From DAOVVL01 sp965603095 (GTDB taxonomy: Bacteria > Pseudomonadota > Alphaproteobacteria > Rhodospirillales > Magnetovibrionaceae), in the NCBI GenBank assembly GCA_965603095.1, contig CBFDBQ010000065.1:1-9014 (forward strand): a stretch of DNA of 9,014 nt. The letters run 5' to 3'. Both the position numbers and the translations under genes were made by a program. Below are positions 6,520 to 9,014 of this stretch, piece by piece. The notes beneath the pieces are model-generated. The model did not search any database, was not told the origin of the DNA, and saw nothing but the letters and a program-made list of their open reading frames with translations. Numbering within the stretch: the first letter of the stretch is position 1; the number at the start of each line of letters is the position of its first letter.

Positions 6520-7146
6520 TTATATAATCATGCTGCCTTTTAAGCCATCAAACACAAACTGCACCGCCAGCGCCGCCAACAGCACTCCAACCACGCGCGC
6601 CAGCACGTTTAGCCCGGTAACCCCGAACATTCGCTGTAGCTGGCTAGACACCATAAGCGATGCAAGGCATATGAGTAAAACCGCCAATAGCGCGGTAACG
6701 ACATAGCCTAGCTTTACCATGTCGTTTCCGGCCTCGGCGCTTAACATAACTACGGCACCCATGGTTCCAGGGCCGGCTATCAATGGTGTGGCCAAGGGAA
6801 ATACGGATATATCCTGCCTGTGTTTGGCCTCATCGGTTTCATCTTCGGTGGTTGAGGTGCCACCAGATGGTCTTGCAAAAACCATATCCACAGCAATAAG
6901 GAAAAGCAAAATCCCCCCAGCAACCCGCATGGCGGCTAAGGTAATTCCAAGGCGTTCAAGTGCGGCCCCGCCAAAAAAAGCAAAGGCAAGCAAGATAATG
7001 GTGGCTATGCCAACCCCTTTGAACGCCATTGTCCTGCGCTCAGATGCGGTTGAACGTGCGGTCAGGGCGGCAAAAAGCGCCGCCACATCAATCGGGCCGA
7101 TGGTGGCAAAAAAAGTGGCAAATGCTACAAGTGCTGTTTCGCTCAT
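6520..7146 (-). CDS. MarC/UPF0056-family integral membrane protein
   Basis: The 208-residue protein has about six hydrophobic segments (roughly 4-27, 43-62, 67-91, 114-134, 143-167 and 178-200). It carries the MarC-family signatures TIGPIDVAALF (15-25), MRVAGGILLFLIAVDMVF (73-90) and FPLATPLIAGPGTM (116-129). A hydrophilic, acidic cytoplasmic or loop stretch (93-111) separates the two halves. MarC was once linked to multiple antibiotic resistance in E. coli, but that role was later disputed and the transport substrate remains unknown. It should sit in the inner membrane. The ATG (complement 7144-7146) has a poor ribosome binding site. It is divergent from cobC across a 97-base gap, and the DUF3253 gene follows 47 bases downstream. 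Confidence 0.9.
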   Translation of the reverse strand: MSETALVAFATFFATIGPIDVAALFAALTARSTASERRTMAFKGVGIATIILLAFAFFGGAALERLGITLAAMRVAGGILLFLIAVDMVFARPSGGTSTTEDETDEAKHRQDISVFPLATPLIAGPGTMGAVVMLSAEAGNDMVKLGYVVTALLAVLLICLASLMVSSQLQRMFGVTGLNVLARVVGVLLAALAVQFVFDGLKGSMII

Positions 7147-7218
7147 GGCCGGAAAGGTATCAGTAAAAGCCCGACATTTAAAACTTAATTCATGCCCACT
7201 GTTTCTCGCAATAATACC

Positions 7219-7224
7219 TATAAT
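7219..7224 (+). promoter_or_regulatory. Perfect -10 hexamer (TATAAT) close to the cobC start
   Basis: TATAAT at 7219-7224 ends 19 bases before the cobC ATG. No good -35 lies 16-18 bases upstream. If used, transcription would begin near 7231 and leave an untranslated leader of about a dozen bases with no Shine-Dalgarno sequence, so cobC could be nearly leaderless. The AT-rich surroundings make a chance match possible. Confidence 0.4.
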
Positions 7225-7243
7225 CTGCTAATAATTAATTCTG

Positions 7244-8299
7244 ATGACCGATGCCGCCATAACATATTTAAACCCAAAGCCCCATGCAAAGGCCCGGGCA
7301 ATTTCCCATGGTGGGGATATTGCAACAGCAGTTGCCCGTTTTGGCGTGCCAACCGCTGGCTGGCTTGACCTCTCCACCGGAATAAATCCCAACCCATATC
7401 CATTGGCACCTATTCCAGAAAACTTATTATCCAGGCTTCCGGGAACCGATGATATGGAGCGTCTATTAAATGCAGCCAGAAATTATTATGGCGTGGCTGA
7501 TGGTGCAGAAATAGTAGCCGCCCCCGGTTCACAGGCATTGGTTCAACTGGTGCCCGAATTATTTAAACCCGCAAGCGTTTCTATTCTTGGACCAACATAT
7601 GCCGAGCATGAACAATGCTGGATTAAGGCGGGCCACAGTGTGATGCCCGCAAACAGCACCTGCACCCAGGCCGCCGGGGTTACAAATTATGCGGTGGTGG
7701 TTAACCCAAATAATCCAACTGGGGCAACACATCAGGTTGATGGCTTGCTAGCGCTGGCCGATGAAATGTATGAACGTGGTGGCGCGTTGCTGGTTGATGA
7801 AGCATTTGCCGATGTTCAACCGGAATTTTCTCTTTGCCCCCATGCAGGTATGCCGGGGTTGATAATTTTAAGGTCATTTGGAAAATTTTTTGGACTAGGC
7901 GGTGTTCGTCTTGGTTTTGCCATAACAGATAATAATACCGCCACCCTTATCAAAGACGCGCTCGGGCCGTGGGCGGTTTCAGGCCCAGCCATCTGGGCAG
8001 GCATTTCTGCGTTTAGCGATAATAAATGGATAGATGAAACCAAAACCCAACTAGCAGATAATGTAAAAAAATTGGATTTAATTTTGCAATCCTCATCCAT
8101 TGGCGAGGGCATGGAAATTATTGGCGGAACCAGTCTTTTTCGTTTGGTTAGTCATGATTTAGCAAATGAAATATTTGAACGTCTGGGCCGGGCCGGGGTC
8201 TTAATTCGCCCATTTGACGAAAACCCAAAATGGCTTCGCTTTGGTATCCCGGCAAATAAGGTTGATTTTGACCGTCTTGAAAACGCCCTTGCGATTTAA
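7244..8299 (+). CDS. cobC: L-threonine-O-3-phosphate decarboxylase CobC (cobalamin biosynthesis)
   Basis: This PLP-dependent class I/II aminotransferase-fold enzyme makes (R)-1-aminopropan-2-ol phosphate for the nucleotide loop of cobalamin; it is the counterpart of Salmonella CobD. It has 351 residues, the usual length. Motifs are HGGD (22-25), WLDLSTGINPNPYP (40-53), AAPGSQALVQL (92-102), GPTYAEH (116-122), NPNNPTG (154-160), VDEAFADV (184-191, D185 toward the PLP pyridine nitrogen), RSFGKFFGLGGVRLGF (210-225, K214 the expected PLP Schiff-base lysine), LGPWAVSGPA, GGTSLFRLV and WLRFGIP (330-336, R332 toward substrate carboxylate). Together these fit the alphaproteobacterial CobC subfamily better than histidinol-phosphate aminotransferase. 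No other cobalamin gene is in the window. The ATG at 7244 has no visible Shine-Dalgarno sequence, but no later start is compatible with HGGD. It converges on the M81 gene with a seven-base gap. Confidence 0.93.
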   Translation: MTDAAITYLNPKPHAKARAISHGGDIATAVARFGVPTAGWLDLSTGINPNPYPLAPIPENLLSRLPGTDDMERLLNAARNYYGVADGAEIVAAPGSQALVQLVPELFKPASVSILGPTYAEHEQCWIKAGHSVMPANSTCTQAAGVTNYAVVVNPNNPTGATHQVDGLLALADEMYERGGALLVDEAFADVQPEFSLCPHAGMPGLIILRSFGKFFGLGGVRLGFAITDNNTATLIKDALGPWAVSGPAIWAGISAFSDNKWIDETKTQLADNVKKLDLILQSSSIGEGMEIIGGTSLFRLVSHDLANEIFERLGRAGVLIRPFDENPKWLRFGIPANKVDFDRLENALAI

Positions 8300-8306
8300 T
8301 TACTGG

Positions 8307-9014
8307 TTAGTTTTTGGGGAAATGTTTAATCCCGGGACGGATATTTTTATAATTTAATTTTCTTGGGTCGGCGATGTTTGCCCCCGGGGCTTCGACCACC
8401 AAAATTCTGGTGGCCATTTCTTCAAAATCAGCGCGAAAATGAACCGAGCTTTTAAGAGCCAACACTGAACATTTTTCAGGTTCAATTCCAAGGTGTTTAA
8501 ACATGGCACGGTCGGCGGCCTGTTGTTTTTTTGTTGAAACTGCAATTTTTATACCACCACTTTCTAGCAATGCCATTGGCCCAAGGTCTATTTCGGCGCC
8601 TGCAAAAAATGGCCCTTGGGCTTTAAATTTACCACTGCCCAGCGCCAAAACCTTGAAGGTTGCGTGCAATGGGGTATCGCCATTAAATCTTTTGCTTGAA
8701 CCAAAATCCATTTCAAAACTTTGACCGATGCCTGCTTCGATTGATTTTTTTACGGCTTTGGGTTCGGCAAAAATTCCTGCGACTGCATTTTTTACACTTA
8801 GCTTTATCATGGCCTTTAAAAGCCCGGTGGTATCGCCGTCGCCACCGCCACCGGGGTTGTCTTGGGTATCGGCCAATATTACCGGGCCATTGCCGTCAAA
8901 CATTTCGTTTGCTAGACGAAGAGCATCATCGGGCTGGTACAAAATTCCGGCAAAATCATTTTCACTGTCCAACAGTAATTTTATTGCCGCATTAGCAGAT
9001 TTATTAATCGCACC
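8307..9014 (-). CDS. M81-family (MlrC-type) metallopeptidase, C-terminal part
   Basis: The frame is open from the right window edge (codon at complement 9012-9014) to TAA (complement 8307-8309), giving 236 visible residues, about half of the roughly 500 usual for the family. The TTG at complement 8970-8972 is an internal Leu codon and not a start. Typical MlrC C-terminal domain features are the segment GPVILADTQDNPGGGGDGDTTGLL, a Gly-rich central sheet region, and KSSVHFRADFEEMA followed by VEAPGANIADPRKLNYKNIRPG near the end. The family includes MlrC, which hydrolyses linearised microcystin products in Sphingopyxis/Sphingomonas. Most members have no proven substrate and occur in bacteria that never meet microcystin. 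The metal-binding residues lie in the N-terminal domain outside the window, so activity cannot be judged here. Confidence 0.88.
   Translation of the reverse strand, partial: GAINKSANAAIKLLLDSENDFAGILYQPDDALRLANEMFDGNGPVILADTQDNPGGGGDGDTTGLLKAMIKLSVKNAVAGIFAEPKAVKKSIEAGIGQSFEMDFGSSKRFNGDTPLHATFKVLALGSGKFKAQGPFFAGAEIDLGPMALLESGGIKIAVSTKKQQAADRAMFKHLGIEPEKCSVLALKSSVHFRADFEEMATRILVVEAPGANIADPRKLNYKNIRPGIKHFPKN

Noticed and set aside
7191..7203. CCCACTG resembling the B12-box core GCCACTG upstream of cobC
   Set aside because: The gap is only 97 bases and lacks the other conserved cobalamin-riboswitch elements.
8970..8972. Start of the M81 gene at TTG (complement)
   Set aside because: The frame continues to the window edge and homologous proteins have a large N-terminal domain; this is an internal Leu codon.

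Overview
The window looks like a stretch of an alphaproteobacterial chromosome of moderate GC content. The main evidence is a der–bamB–YfgM-like cluster with alphaproteobacterial-type proteins, an aerobic-type CobC, and a perfect CtrA-type box (TTAA-N7-TTAAC) in one divergent promoter region. I cannot fix the order or genus from sequence alone. Genes are densely packed, with three convergent pairs whose stop codons lie 0 to 12 bases apart. I see no tRNA, rRNA, insertion sequence, prophage gene or CRISPR array.

Layout. (1) Bases 1-653, plus strand: the C-terminal end of a large secreted RTX protein, made of a Glu-Pro linker, eleven Ca2+-binding nonapeptides and a type I secretion tail. (2) 666-4098, minus strand: an operon transcribed in the order YfgM-like protein, BamB, Der. 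It couples outer-membrane protein assembly with a ribosome-assembly GTPase, as in the E. coli yfgM-bamB-der order. (3) 4299-4859, minus strand: a peroxiredoxin-like thioredoxin-fold protein. (4) 5004-6163, plus strand: a small four-cysteine lipoprotein of unknown function, then a membrane-anchored or exported Sel1-repeat protein. (5) 6164-7146, minus strand: a MarC-family membrane protein followed by a DUF3253 protein. (6) 7244-8299, plus strand: CobC, the PLP-dependent L-threonine-O-3-phosphate decarboxylase of cobalamin synthesis. (7) 8307-9014, minus strand: the C-terminal part of an M81/MlrC-type metallopeptidase, cut by the window end.

How the genes work together. Only the YfgM-like/BamB/Der block is a convincing functional unit. 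The lipoprotein and Sel1 pair could share an envelope role, since both have N-terminal export or anchor signals and lie in tandem 62 bases apart, but this is inference. The rest looks like ordinary unrelated housekeeping or accessory genes. I do not see a clear undescribed multi-gene system. The points most worth a second look are the symmetric CtrA-type box at 4904-4922, the four-cysteine lipoprotein downstream of it, the repeat structure of the RTX tail, a strong imperfect hairpin inside the der 3' end, and the 21-bp AT-rich palindrome at 4263-4283.
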